Positions 30,833-38,046 of a stretch of 39,106 nt of DNA are shown piece after piece. How positions within the stretch are numbered: the first letter of the stretch is position 1; each line of letters begins with the position of its first letter. Source of the DNA: a virus. The DNA lies in IMG/VR virus record IMGVR_UViG_3300033143_004249, positions 1 to 39,106 of that record. The stretch is one strand, 5' to 3'. Below the pieces are notes generated by a model that worked only from the letters and a program-made list of their open reading frames with translations, did not search any database and had not been told where the DNA came from. The translations under genes were made by a program, and so were the position numbers.

Positions 30833-31617
30833 AAATCTACCCTGATTTCCCGGCCGTAATTCAGGCCACTAGTGATAAGATCCGGACGCAGGCTTATGAC
30901 GTGCACACGGACAAATGGCAGGGCTTCGACATTGCTGATCGTCCGGAAGCCGCCATGAAAGAGATAATGAATTGGAACTTCCAGGTGCCGCTTGGTCACG
31001 AATCGCTGATGCTTTATGCAGAGCAGATTCATCCGAACATGCCCTGGGCGAATGATCACTTCCATGAGCGTGTGGCGGGCGAACCGGTTAATCCAGGGGA
31101 AACCTGGTTGACCTGGCCTTGGGCAAACAAGGCGGATGAGTCTCGATGCTTCCCAGGTGGAAAGTTCAGCCACACATACATGGAGCGCTATTGGCCAAAG
31201 AACAAGCCGGAAGACAGCGCCTCGCCAATGTGGGGACACCGATTCAAGTATGGTGATTTGATGGACGTGGTGAACTTGCTGGAAGATCAGCCGGAAACGC
31301 GCCAGGCATATTTGCCCATCTTCTTCCCGGAGGATACTGGAGCGCTGCACGGAAATCGGGTGCCCTGCACATTGGGCTACTTCTTCATGATGCGCCACGG
31401 GTATCTGCATATTCACTATCCGATCCGCTCATGCGATTTCTACCGGCATTTCCGGGATGACTTATATCTCACCACGCGCCTCTTGCTATGGGTGCTGGAC
31501 GAGCTCCGTCAGCGGGATGATGGTTGGCATGCTGTGAAGCCTGGATTCTTCTCCATGTGGATTGGCAGCTTGCACCTATTCATCAATGACTACAACAGGC
31601 TCTATGGCAATGAATAG
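30829..31617 (+). CDS. dCMP hydroxymethylase-like enzyme (TS fold)
   Basis: 262 aa, thymidylate synthase fold. Catalytic Cys180 in RVPCTLGY, R158 in PETRQAY, phosphate motif IRSCDF (200-204), and GSLHLF (246-251) with H249. The substrate-specificity residue, Asn177 in E. coli TS (FNIAS), aligns with Asp211 in HFRDDLYLT. In T4 dCMP hydroxymethylase the same block reads GFRNDYAWQ, also with Asp. Asp at this place selects dCMP over dUMP. So the product is predicted to be 5-hydroxymethyl-dCMP. No N-terminal TS-like extras. ATGA overlap with the previous gene. dTMP supply by this enzyme is unlikely because ThyX is present. Confidence 0.8.
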   Translation: MKIYPDFPAVIQATSDKIRTQAYDVHTDKWQGFDIADRPEAAMKEIMNWNFQVPLGHESLMLYAEQIHPNMPWANDHFHERVAGEPVNPGETWLTWPWANKADESRCFPGGKFSHTYMERYWPKNKPEDSASPMWGHRFKYGDLMDVVNLLEDQPETRQAYLPIFFPEDTGALHGNRVPCTLGYFFMMRHGYLHIHYPIRSCDFYRHFRDDLYLTTRLLLWVLDELRQRDDGWHAVKPGFFSMWIGSLHLFINDYNRLYGNE

Positions 31618-32059
31618 GCCGAACCATATAGCGTACTTTCTGGGCATGGCGGAGTTGGTTGCTACTCGCGGAACATGCGCCAGAAGGGCCGTGGGATGCG
31701 TTCTAACGAACATTCGTGGTCACGTGCTTGCAACAGGGTTCAACGGGGTGGCCAGTGGCTTAGAACACTGCACGGATAAACCCTGCCCCGGGGCCAAATG
31801 CGCCTCGGGTGAGGGCCTGGAACTCTGTGAAGCAATCCACGCCGAGCAGAACGCTCTCCTGCAATGCCATGATGTGCAGACGATCGAGGCGTGCTATTGC
31901 ACAACTGCACCCTGCATCACCTGCACAAAGCTCTTGCTGAATACAAGCTGTCAAGTGATCTGGTTCTTGGAGGATTACCCTCAAGCAGCGGCAGCCAAAA
32001 AACTATGGATAAGCGCTGGGAGGATCTGGGGCAATGCAGCAGAGTCTATTCTCGACTGA
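31604..32059 (+). CDS. dCMP deaminase
   Basis: 151 aa, ATG 31604 (31610 is an alternative, giving MNRP). Zinc-dependent cytidine/dCMP deaminase family: H79-A80-E81 in IHAEQNALLQ and P103-C104-I105-T106-C107 in APCITCTKLL, plus the N-terminal RGTCARRAVGCVL. Additional Cys residues (C56, C61, C66) may hold a second zinc as in T4 dCMP deaminase. It converts dCMP to dUMP for ThyX. In a phage with dCMP hydroxymethylase it stands at the branch between hydroxymethyl-C and T. Overlaps the hydroxymethylase stop by 14 nt and the polymerase start by 26 nt. Confidence 0.86.
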   Translation: MAMNRPNHIAYFLGMAELVATRGTCARRAVGCVLTNIRGHVLATGFNGVASGLEHCTDKPCPGAKCASGEGLELCEAIHAEQNALLQCHDVQTIEACYCTTAPCITCTKLLLNTSCQVIWFLEDYPQAAAAKKLWISAGRIWGNAAESILD

Positions 32060-33971
32060 ACAAATAGCACCAATACCGAAGACGGGCTGGACAGCGCCTG
32101 CGAGCTTCCCGAACCTGGAAGCGGCAAAGACCCTTTGCATTGATGTGGAAACCTGGGATCCCAACCTAAAGGAGAAGGGTCCTGGGTGGGCTACCGGCGA
32201 TGGCCACCTCTGCGGAATTGCCGTGGGCACGGATGATGGCCACAGATGGTATTTCCCTATGCGCCATGAAATTGGTGGTGGCAACATGGATCCCGCCACG
32301 GTGCTTCGCTGGGCCAAAAGGGAATTCAGCCGTCCAGGACAATTGAAGGTCGGTGCCAATCTGCTATATGATGTGGGCTGGCTCTCGACTGAAGGCGTGC
32401 ATGTGGAAGGCCCTTTCTTTGATGTGCAATGGGCGGAAGCGCTCCTGGACGAGCATCGATACAGATACTCCCTGGATAGCATTGCCAAAGATCGGGGCAC
32501 CGGTGGCAAAGTATCCGACGCGCTGTATCGCTGGTGTTCTGCTGCGTATGGTGGAAAGCCCACGGCTCGAGGCCAGGGCGGAAACATCCACCGAGCGCCG
32601 GCTTCCCTGGTTGGCCCGTATGCCGAGGGCGATGTGGATCAGCCACTCCGAATTATGGAACAGCAGATCCAGGAGCTGGATGAGCACGAGCTCACAAAGC
32701 TCTGTGACCTGGAACATCGCCTTCTGCCAATGCTGCATGCCATGCGAGCACGAGGCGCATTGATCCGTAGTGACTGGCAGAAGCTGCGTGACCAGGTGCA
32801 GAGTAAGATTATCATCCCGCCAGGCGTGGACATCTGGTCCCGGGATAGCCTCGCGCACTATTGCCGAGGGAAGGATATAGCTTATCCGATGACCGCCTCC
32901 AAACGGCCCGTGCCGAGCTTTGTTGGGCCTTGGCTAGAAGTGCATCTCCCGGAGATTGCGGCCGCCAGGAAATACGACAAAGCCGCCGGCACCTTCTTTG
33001 ATGGCTATATGGGCAAAGCGGTAAAGAACAAAATTCATTGCCAATTTCATCCGCTGCGTTCCGATGCTGGCGGCACAGTGTCCGGGCGCTTCTCAAGCTC
33101 GGATCCCAATCTACAGAACATTCCGTCCAGGGACAAGGAATTGGCGCCACTTATTCGCGGTCTATTCATCCCAGAAGAGGGCGACCTCTGGTGTAAGCAG
33201 GACTACTCACAAATTGAATATCGCTTGCTGGCTCACTTTGCTCGAGGCACGGGAGCCAACGATGTCCGGGAGAAATATGTCCTGGATCCGAAAACCGATT
33301 TCCATCAAATGGTCTCTGAGATGAGTGGCCTGGAACGCAAGCCCGCCAAGATCCTGAACTTCGGAATGATATATGGGCAGGGTGTAGCAACAACTGCGGC
33401 CACCATGGGCTGTACTGTGTACGAGGCCGAGCGCTTCCGGGAGCAGTACTTTGAGAAGGCACCATTTGTCAAGCACACATTTGACTGGGTGGCGCGAGTG
33501 GCTGGCCAGCGTGGTTATCTGCGCTCCATCGGTGGGAGACTGCATAGATTTGTCCACTGGGAGCCACGTGATTGGGGTCTGCGTGATGACTTCAAATTGA
33601 CCACGGATCGAGATGGCTTGGAAGCTCGGATTCGGGAGCTACAGGCCAAGGCGCGAGAAGCGGGAACCAAAGTCCCCGGCGGCGGCACGGTCCGGGCCAA
33701 GACTCATAAGGCGCTCAATTCCCTACTGCAAGGCAGCGCTGCCGACATAATGAAGATCGCTATGGTTGATGTATGGGAGAGCGGCGTCTGCGACGTCCTG
33801 GGAGCGCCAGTGCTTACTGTGCACGATGAATTGGATTGGTCGGTACCGGACACCCAGGAGGGCAGGGAAGCCATTCGGGAATCCCAGCACATCATGGAGA
33901 ACTGCGTCAAGCTGGATGTGCCTCTGTTGGTTGATACGGAGTGGGGATCGAATTGGGCCAACGTGAAATAG
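32034..33971 (+). CDS. DNA polymerase, family A, with 3'-5' exonuclease
   Basis: 645 aa. Exonuclease motifs: CIDVET (D37, E39), NLLYDVGW and YAEGDVDQ (residues ~196-203). Polymerase motif A DYSQIEYR (D390), motif B R435-xxx-K439-xxx-F443-xxx-Y447 (KPAKILNFGMIYGQ), motif C VHDELD (H597, D598, E599). All catalytic residues present, so a proofreading replicase like T7 gp5 or other phage Pol I types. Phe443 aligns with E. coli F762. An extra basic segment of ~40 residues (~515-555) sits before the last motifs. ATG overlaps the dCMP deaminase stop by 26 nt; last gene of this operon. Confidence 0.95.
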   Translation: MQQSLFSTEQIAPIPKTGWTAPASFPNLEAAKTLCIDVETWDPNLKEKGPGWATGDGHLCGIAVGTDDGHRWYFPMRHEIGGGNMDPATVLRWAKREFSRPGQLKVGANLLYDVGWLSTEGVHVEGPFFDVQWAEALLDEHRYRYSLDSIAKDRGTGGKVSDALYRWCSAAYGGKPTARGQGGNIHRAPASLVGPYAEGDVDQPLRIMEQQIQELDEHELTKLCDLEHRLLPMLHAMRARGALIRSDWQKLRDQVQSKIIIPPGVDIWSRDSLAHYCRGKDIAYPMTASKRPVPSFVGPWLEVHLPEIAAARKYDKAAGTFFDGYMGKAVKNKIHCQFHPLRSDAGGTVSGRFSSSDPNLQNIPSRDKELAPLIRGLFIPEEGDLWCKQDYSQIEYRLLAHFARGTGANDVREKYVLDPKTDFHQMVSEMSGLERKPAKILNFGMIYGQGVATTAATMGCTVYEAERFREQYFEKAPFVKHTFDWVARVAGQRGYLRSIGGRLHRFVHWEPRDWGLRDDFKLTTDRDGLEARIRELQAKAREAGTKVPGGGTVRAKTHKALNSLLQGSAADIMKIAMVDVWESGVCDVLGAPVLTVHDELDWSVPDTQEGREAIRESQHIMENCVKLDVPLLVDTEWGSNWANVK

Positions 33972-33974
33972 CCT

Positions 33975-34017
33975 TTAATGTTACGTTAATGTCTATTTAA
34001 TGTGAGTGTGGTATCAT
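33975..34017 (+). promoter_or_regulatory. Promoter with three 11-bp-spaced TTAATGT repeats
   Basis: TTAATGT repeats start at 33975, 33986 and 33997, exactly 11 bp apart. The extended -10 TGgTATCAT (TATCAT 34012-34017) follows 15 nt after the third repeat start, identical to the site at 26353-26395. The RBS GGAGG (34034-34038) and ATG 34045 lie downstream. This is one of the two clearest promoters in the window. Confidence 0.68.
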
Positions 34018-34044
34018 GTCTTTATATTTTTAACGGAGGCCACC

Positions 34045-34362
34045 ATGAGGAACAAAGCGCAACAACTAGTAGACACACTCAAGCTACTTAAAATCGAATC
34101 TGAGTATATTCGCACCCAGGATCCCGAGATCGAAGATGATATGGTAAAGATCACCGAGACCCTTCATGTGCAGTATGCGCCTTATCAACAACAGTCCTTG
34201 ATCCTGGTTCAGGAAAAGGGCCAAACATTCCAAGAGGTGGATGCCTACTCAAACCCAACCAATGCAGCTCGCGCTATTGCGAGTCTTCTGGGTCGCTTAC
34301 CAAGACAAGCTGAACAGCAGACCATGGAAATGAATACTCAATTCCAGCATGTCCGGCTATAG
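34045..34362 (+). CDS. Hypothetical small protein
   Basis: 105 aa from ATG 34045 (GGAGG upstream); an in-frame ATG at 34006 would lie inside the promoter and is not used. Alpha/beta small domain, LVDTLKLLKIESEYIR then VQYAPYQQQSLILVQ; C-terminal Gln/Met-rich tail. No recognised family. First gene behind the second TTAATGT-type promoter, so probably expressed early or middle. Confidence 0.6.
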   Translation: MRNKAQQLVDTLKLLKIESEYIRTQDPEIEDDMVKITETLHVQYAPYQQQSLILVQEKGQTFQEVDAYSNPTNAARAIASLLGRLPRQAEQQTMEMNTQFQHVRL

Positions 34363-34371
34363 GAGGTTACT

Positions 34372-34656
34372 ATGACGAACAAACCCAGAGAAAAAGTCAT
34401 CTTCGATGATGAGAATAGAACCCCTCGGGAAAAGATCCTTGACATGGTCCAGAAAGAATTGGATGAAGCTAGGGCTAACCCGGAAGAGCCGGGGATTTTA
34501 ATTGCCCGGGAATCAGAGAACTGTGTTTCAGTTTGTGCTCATGCGTCAGATGAGTTTATCTTCCACATGATGATGAACCTGCTTGGCAACATGGAGCCGG
34601 AGACTCGGATGAGGATGCTTATGCACATGGTGCTAGGAGGTAAAGATGAAAGTTGA
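34372..34656 (+). CDS. Hypothetical small protein
   Basis: 94 aa, acidic, N-terminal helix rich in Glu/Lys (REKVIFDDENRTPREKILDMV), a central hydrophobic strand pair (GILIARESENCVSVCAHA) and a Met-rich C-terminal helix (MMMNLLGNMEPETRMRMLMH). AGGAGG-type RBS. No family recognised. It overlaps the next start by 11 nt. Grouped with short genes of unknown role. Confidence 0.55.
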   Translation: MTNKPREKVIFDDENRTPREKILDMVQKELDEARANPEEPGILIARESENCVSVCAHASDEFIFHMMMNLLGNMEPETRMRMLMHMVLGGKDES

Positions 34657-34885
34657 TCGAGAAAAACGCCAAAAAAGACTCAATGAAGCGTTGCTCTGTT
34701 TGAGTGAAGCCAAGCGCGGTTTTTCGGTTTTCGTGGAATGCGAAGATGGTGAATCTATGCGCTCGATCGGAAGCCGAAGCGGTGGTATGGTCATGGCGGT
34801 AGCTTTAGAGGCATTATCAGTCATGCCAGTAGAAGCCATTGCTGAAGTATTGCAACAACTGGCCGAGCGAAAGGCCACTGGATGA
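34646..34885 (+). CDS. Hypothetical small protein
   Basis: 79 aa, basic N-terminus (DREKRQKRLNEALL), Ala/Met-rich helix in the C-terminal half. RBS GGAGG. Overlaps the previous gene by 11 nt and the next by ATGA (34882-34885). Unknown function; likely an accessory host-takeover or modulatory protein by position, which is only a guess. Confidence 0.55.
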   Translation: MKVDREKRQKRLNEALLCLSEAKRGFSVFVECEDGESMRSIGSRSGGMVMAVALEALSVMPVEAIAEVLQQLAERKATG

Positions 34886-35070
34886 ATAAAGCATACGTTG
34901 GCATGACGCTGATGAAGTTCGAAGAATTAGGTATTGAAGTTGATGGGGTTCCGCTGAATATCCAACCCAAGAATCTCATCGGCTTCTTGCCTGTGTTCGC
35001 CTCCCTGGAGGTGGCGAAAGAAGCGGGTTGGGCTGATGCCTTGCCGGTTAATATTGGCAAAGAGGAGTAG
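34882..35070 (+). CDS. Hypothetical small protein
   Basis: 62 aa, alpha/beta, neutral. N-terminal ATGA overlap with the previous gene; followed after 4 nt by the next with GAGGAG RBS. Sequence contains LMKFEELGIEVDGVP and a hydrophobic stretch LIGFLPVFASLEV. No recognised family and no signal peptide. Confidence 0.5.
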   Translation: MNKAYVGMTLMKFEELGIEVDGVPLNIQPKNLIGFLPVFASLEVAKEAGWADALPVNIGKEE

Positions 35071-35074
35071 CACC

Positions 35075-35452
35075 ATGCAGAACGAAGTCGTATCAAACTT
35101 TAAGAAAGCCCACGACTGGCTTATTCAGGCAATTAGTAACTCAGATGGCACAGACCTGGAGACACTGGTTTTTCTATTGAAGCTGGTCAAATGTCGGGCG
35201 GAGGTTGCCGGAGTTCAAACCAAGCATCAAGCAGCGCTGTCAGCCCAGTTGCCACGCAGCCACAAGACTTGGACAGAGCAGGAGCAGCTTGTAGTCATTG
35301 AACAAATGGAGCTGCACGGCGTCGATGACAAGAGTGTGCCTATCACTGCGGCATTAGTCCGGGTTATTGCAGCCCGCAGCCCGCAGCCCGCTTCGCAGCT
35401 TTGGCTCTTTACAGGCCAAAATGCACGAGCTTCGGAATGTGCCAGAGATTGA
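35075..35452 (+). CDS. Hypothetical protein, SANT/Myb-like pattern possible
   Basis: 125 aa from ATG 35075 (GAGGAG 35062-35067). Mostly helical; SHKTWTEQEQLVVIEQMELHG has a faint SANT/Myb-like W...E...l pattern, so a DNA-binding role is possible but weak. Pro/Gln/Ser-rich near the C-terminus, which also carries a short nucleotide repeat (GCCCGCAGCCCGCAGCCCG around 35370-35390) encoding ARSPQPA. Unknown function. Confidence 0.55.
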   Translation: MQNEVVSNFKKAHDWLIQAISNSDGTDLETLVFLLKLVKCRAEVAGVQTKHQAALSAQLPRSHKTWTEQEQLVVIEQMELHGVDDKSVPITAALVRVIAARSPQPASQLWLFTGQNARASECARD

Positions 35453-35467
35453 GAAGGTGGAGTGACT

Positions 35468-35644
35468 ATGAAGAAATGCGGAAAGTGTGGATATGTTGAT
35501 ATGAATGCCGTGCCCGATTGGGACTGCATGAAATGCGGGCATGATCCAAGAACCAGCGAGCCGCTCTTCTGGTTTGCGATGCTCGCCCCCCTGGTACTGG
35601 GTTGGCTCCTGGGTGGCTGGTATTTCTTCGGGTGGTTTGCATGA
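35468..35644 (+). CDS. Zinc-ribbon membrane protein
   Basis: 58 aa from ATG 35468, GGAG at 35459-35462, 5 nt upstream. N-terminal CGKCGYVDM and WDCMKCGHD provide two CxxC pairs (zinc ribbon or rubredoxin-like knuckles). The C-terminal half is a membrane segment (LFWFAMLAPLVLGWLLGGWY). A membrane-anchored small zinc protein; unknown target. ATGA overlap with the next gene (35641-35644). Confidence 0.55.
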   Translation: MKKCGKCGYVDMNAVPDWDCMKCGHDPRTSEPLFWFAMLAPLVLGWLLGGWYFFGWFA

Positions 35645-35811
35645 TGAATTCCATCCAGGGAAGGCCCTGCCTATATTGTGGTACTGAGGGCTGCGACTCA
35701 GCAGGCAAGGTGTGCCGGTATTGCAAGGGCACCGGTACCCAGGTGGTCCGCGGAGATTTGGCCACTGTGCCTATAAAGGAGAATAAAAATGACCACGCTG
35801 ATAACAAGTAG
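35641..35811 (+). CDS. Small zinc-ribbon protein
   Basis: 56 aa from ATG 35641 (ATGA overlap with the previous stop). Two CxxC pairs: RPCLYCGTEGC and KVCRYCKGTG, a DnaJ-like CxxCxGxG hint in the second. Hydrophilic C-terminus. It overlaps the next gene by 23 nt. Likely metal-binding; the function is unknown. Confidence 0.5.
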   Translation: MMNSIQGRPCLYCGTEGCDSAGKVCRYCKGTGTQVVRGDLATVPIKENKNDHADNK

Positions 35812-36118
35812 ATGGCGGTATGAGAATGGTGACTGGGATGGGAAAGACTTCTCCAATCGGAGGGTCCGAGAGCAGTCGATATTCTTAGAAATGGTCTGCG
35901 ATGGGAAGAAGCTGGAATTCATCGGCGGGCCTACAGGCTTCGAATCCTATTATGTGGCCTCCCTGGTTTGCGCGTATGGCGGTCAGCCCCGCCCGGAGGA
36001 GCTTTGTATATGTGCCGGCACGATAAACAGCTGGCCCGCCTGCTATGTGCCCTGGGACGAGGTTATGAGTTTTGTGGAGAGTGCTATAGCAGCTTATAAA
36101 GAAGGAGGACAAGGATGA
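35789..36118 (+). CDS. Hypothetical small protein
   Basis: 109 aa, RBS AGGAG. Aromatic, beta-rich; contains EFIGGPTGFESYYVASLVC and a Cys-rich stretch (LCICAGTINSWPACYVPWDEV). No family recognised. Overlaps both neighbours (23 nt upstream, ATGA downstream). Confidence 0.5.
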   Translation: MTTLITSRWRYENGDWDGKDFSNRRVREQSIFLEMVCDGKKLEFIGGPTGFESYYVASLVCAYGGQPRPEELCICAGTINSWPACYVPWDEVMSFVESAIAAYKEGGQG

Positions 36119-36351
36119 AAATCAATAAGAAAAAGAACAGGGATCAAAGACGGAAACGAGCTCAACCTGCCATGGTCTCCCTGGACGACACCGAGGACGC
36201 CCTGACGAAGAAAACTCAAACGGGTAAGAAGGCTCCCGGGTTCGTAACTGCGGATGGAAAGGAGGGCATCACGTATGCCCATAAGGGCGGCCAGCTCAAG
36301 CACCAATCGCGGAGTAAGTATTCCCCAGGAGGCAAAGATGGGGGATCTTAA
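36115..36351 (+). CDS. Hypothetical basic protein
   Basis: 78 aa, strongly basic and probably disordered (MKINKKKNRDQRRKRAQP, then KKTQTGKKAPG and KGGQLKHQSRSKYSPGGK). RBS GGAGG and ATGA overlap with the previous gene. A DNA- or RNA-contacting small protein is possible; no known family. The gene overlaps a tiny membrane ORF downstream. Confidence 0.5.
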   Translation: MKINKKKNRDQRRKRAQPAMVSLDDTEDALTKKTQTGKKAPGFVTADGKEGITYAHKGGQLKHQSRSKYSPGGKDGGS

Positions 36352-36424
36352 CTTAGCCCTCGCAGCCATCGTGGTTTTCTTCGTCGTGACGGAGCTGATT
36401 CCATATTTATGGAGCTTTCTATGA
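36338..36424 (+). CDS. 28-aa single-membrane-segment protein
   Basis: MGDLNLALAAIVVFFVVTEL and following, ending in YLWSFL. AGGAGG at 36327-36332 lies 5 nt upstream. Overlaps the previous gene by 14 nt and the next by ATGA (36421-36424). One predicted membrane helix covers most of the protein. Too short for standard gene callers. The tight chain of overlaps and the strong RBS support real expression. Confidence 0.55.
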   Translation: MGDLNLALAAIVVFFVVTELIPYLWSFL

Positions 36425-36516
36425 AGATCCGATTTTTCCATGCACCCTGGACGTGGCGAGAGGCGCTTATTGCGCTCTACCTGGTTGTTGGCTCTCTGTA
36501 TCTGGTGCTCGAATGA
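36421..36516 (+). CDS. 31-aa single-membrane-segment protein
   Basis: MKIRFFHAPWTWREALIALY and following, ending in LYLVLE. Basic N-terminus followed by one membrane helix (LIALYLVVGSLYLVL). ATGA overlap on both sides (36421-36424 and 36513-36516). Together with the 28-aa protein it looks like a pair of tiny membrane proteins. Function unknown. Confidence 0.5.
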   Translation: MKIRFFHAPWTWREALIALYLVVGSLYLVLE

Positions 36517-36713
36517 ATAACAGTCCACCAGATCCGAAAGAGATAGCACGTGCCCAGGGCTATCGGAATGGAGGCGCTTCTATAGCGGATGCTGCCATAA
36601 GGTCTAAACGAGGGAAGTCCTGGATCAAGCGATACACACAGGCTCCGATTCAGGGTGCCAGGCGGGATACGCCCTTCTCTATTATGGAATTACTGCCAAT
36701 GGTGCCTAGATGA
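36513..36713 (+). CDS. Hypothetical protein with HTH-like pattern
   Basis: 66 aa from ATG 36513 (ATGA overlap). IARAQGYRNGGASIADAAIR and GKSWIKRYTQ suggest a helix-turn-helix of the type seen in small DNA-binding proteins, but it is short and I would not rely on it. ATGA overlap with the nuclease gene downstream (36710-36713). Confidence 0.45.
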   Translation: MNNSPPDPKEIARAQGYRNGGASIADAAIRSKRGKSWIKRYTQAPIQGARRDTPFSIMELLPMVPR

Positions 36714-37135
36714 CAAAGGTCGCTGAGAAGGTTTTTGTCCGGGGCTTCGTGAAAGCGCTCCGAAGGCGTGGTGCCCATGTGCAGCGCATCGAGGACGCCT
36801 ATTCGAGCCACATCCCGGATATTAACTATGCCTATGAGGGTCTCAGTATGTGGTTGGAGGCTAAATCGGTGCATATACCGAAACGGCCAACTACGAAGGT
36901 CCACCTGGGCTGGACAGATGGACAGCGCCTATGGGCCGAGGATAGACGACGAAGGGGAGGCCATGCTTATGGGCTAATCCGTATCAGCCGAACTGAGGTG
37001 CTGGTGCTTGGCCATTGGACGGAGGATGCGCCCCTGGAAGAGCTCCGCAAGCAGGCCATATTCAAGGGCACGCAGAAAGAGGTTATCGAGTGCCTATTAA
37101 CGGGCATTCGGAAATTAGACGTCAAACACGTATGA
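36710..37135 (+). CDS. PD-(D/E)XK nuclease-like (VRR-NUC/resolvase type)
   Basis: 141 aa. The motif RIEDAYSSHIPDINYAYEG with P36-D37, then WLEAKSV with E50-A51-K52 gives the PD...ExK core. N-terminal helix with VRGFVKALRRRGAHVQ and late TTKVHLGWTDGQRLWAEDR (a Q...W helix) followed by GGHAYGLIRI match phage nucleases of VRR-NUC or Holliday-junction resolvase-like type. Could process branched DNA before packaging. Overlaps the preceding small gene by ATGA and the next lies 9 nt downstream. Confidence 0.8.
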   Translation: MTKVAEKVFVRGFVKALRRRGAHVQRIEDAYSSHIPDINYAYEGLSMWLEAKSVHIPKRPTTKVHLGWTDGQRLWAEDRRRRGGHAYGLIRISRTEVLVLGHWTEDAPLEELRKQAIFKGTQKEVIECLLTGIRKLDVKHV

Positions 37136-37144
37136 GGAGGCACA

Positions 37145-37429
37145 ATGAGTAAAGAAGGGATATGGAAAGAAATCAAAGAAGAGCGAGGGCGCCAGGATGC
37201 CCAATGGGGTGGGCCGGACCATGATGATACGCACGCCCTTTGGAACTGGATAATTTATATTCGAGGGCATAATAAGGCCGCCGGGAAGCTGATGCTCCAG
37301 GAAAGGCCTGTTCATGATTTCGCCCCGGCTGCCGTAGAGCAATTTCGGAAGCAGATGGTCCGAGTAGCCGCTTTGGCCGTAGCGGCCATTGAATCAGTTG
37401 ATCGTAGAAGACTAAAGGAGAGAAAATGA
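37145..37429 (+). CDS. Conserved phage protein with RQDAQWGG-HDD motif
   Basis: 94 aa, RBS GAGGAGG. Starts with a helix EIKEERGRQDAQWGGPDHDDTHALWNW (key: RQxxQWGG, HDD), then a C-terminal helix RVAALAVAAIESVDRR. The motif is familiar from many small phage proteins of unknown role, possibly MazG/nucleotide-related. It overlaps ThyX by ATGA (37426-37429), which fits a nucleotide metabolism link. No function claimed. Confidence 0.6.
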   Translation: MSKEGIWKEIKEERGRQDAQWGGPDHDDTHALWNWIIYIRGHNKAAGKLMLQERPVHDFAPAAVEQFRKQMVRVAALAVAAIESVDRRRLKERK

Positions 37430-38046
37430 CAACTTACGCAACATTAATGAACCACACGCCACTGCAGATCTGCTCACATGCGGTCCGCACGTGCTGGCAG
37501 TCACACGCTAAGGCAGATGACGGTGGTGAGGCTGATAGGGCGCTCATTCTCAAGGTGGGCAACATCTTCAAGCATGCCTCCACCCTGGAGCACTTGAACT
37601 ACACCTTCTATCTGGAGAACATCAGCAGAGCGCTCCTGCAGGAGCTGGCACGGCACCGCATAGCCAGCCTCAGTGTTAAGTCAACCAGGTACACGCTCAA
37701 GGAGCTTAAGGACGAGGATGATGTGCTAGAGCAGCAAGGGCTGATCGAAAAGTACTGTGTGATGACGGGCCACCCTGATGTGGACTTCTATGTAGGCCAG
37801 GCATTGGCTAATCTTCAAACCCTGGTCAAATCAGGTGTGCCGAATGACCAATCCAAGTTCGCTCTGCCTGATGCGTATAAGACTGAGCTCACCTGGACCA
37901 TCAATGCCCGCTCACTGCAGAACTTCCTGACCTTGCGTACGTCCAAGGCTGCAATGTGGGAGATACGGCGCCTGGCTTATGCCATCTTTGATGCACTGCC
38001 TGAGGATCACAAATACCTGTTCGAGGACTTTGTGCATGAGCAGTAA
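37426..38046 (+). CDS. thyX: Flavin-dependent thymidylate synthase
   Basis: 206 aa. ThyX signature R76-H77-R78-x-x-S81 and S86-x-R88-Y89 (RHRIASLSVKSTRYT). Uses FAD and methylene-tetrahydrofolate to convert dUMP to dTMP. The preceding region EHLNYTFYLENISRALLQEL and the C-terminal LRTSKAAMWEIRRLA are also typical. The length is a little short but complete. It is separate from the TS-fold gene at 30829, so this phage has its own dTMP supply. Overlaps the previous (ATGA) and next (11 nt) genes. Confidence 0.95.
   Translation: MTTYATLMNHTPLQICSHAVRTCWQSHAKADDGGEADRALILKVGNIFKHASTLEHLNYTFYLENISRALLQELARHRIASLSVKSTRYTLKELKDEDDVLEQQGLIEKYCVMTGHPDVDFYVGQALANLQTLVKSGVPNDQSKFALPDAYKTELTWTINARSLQNFLTLRTSKAAMWEIRRLAYAIFDALPEDHKYLFEDFVHEQ

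Noticed and set aside
26936-32059. 7-deazaguanine (queuosine-like) DNA modification
   Set aside because: No FolE, QueC, QueD, QueE or DpdA-like protein is seen; the PP-loop enzyme is of asparagine synthase type and the other enzymes act on pyrimidines.
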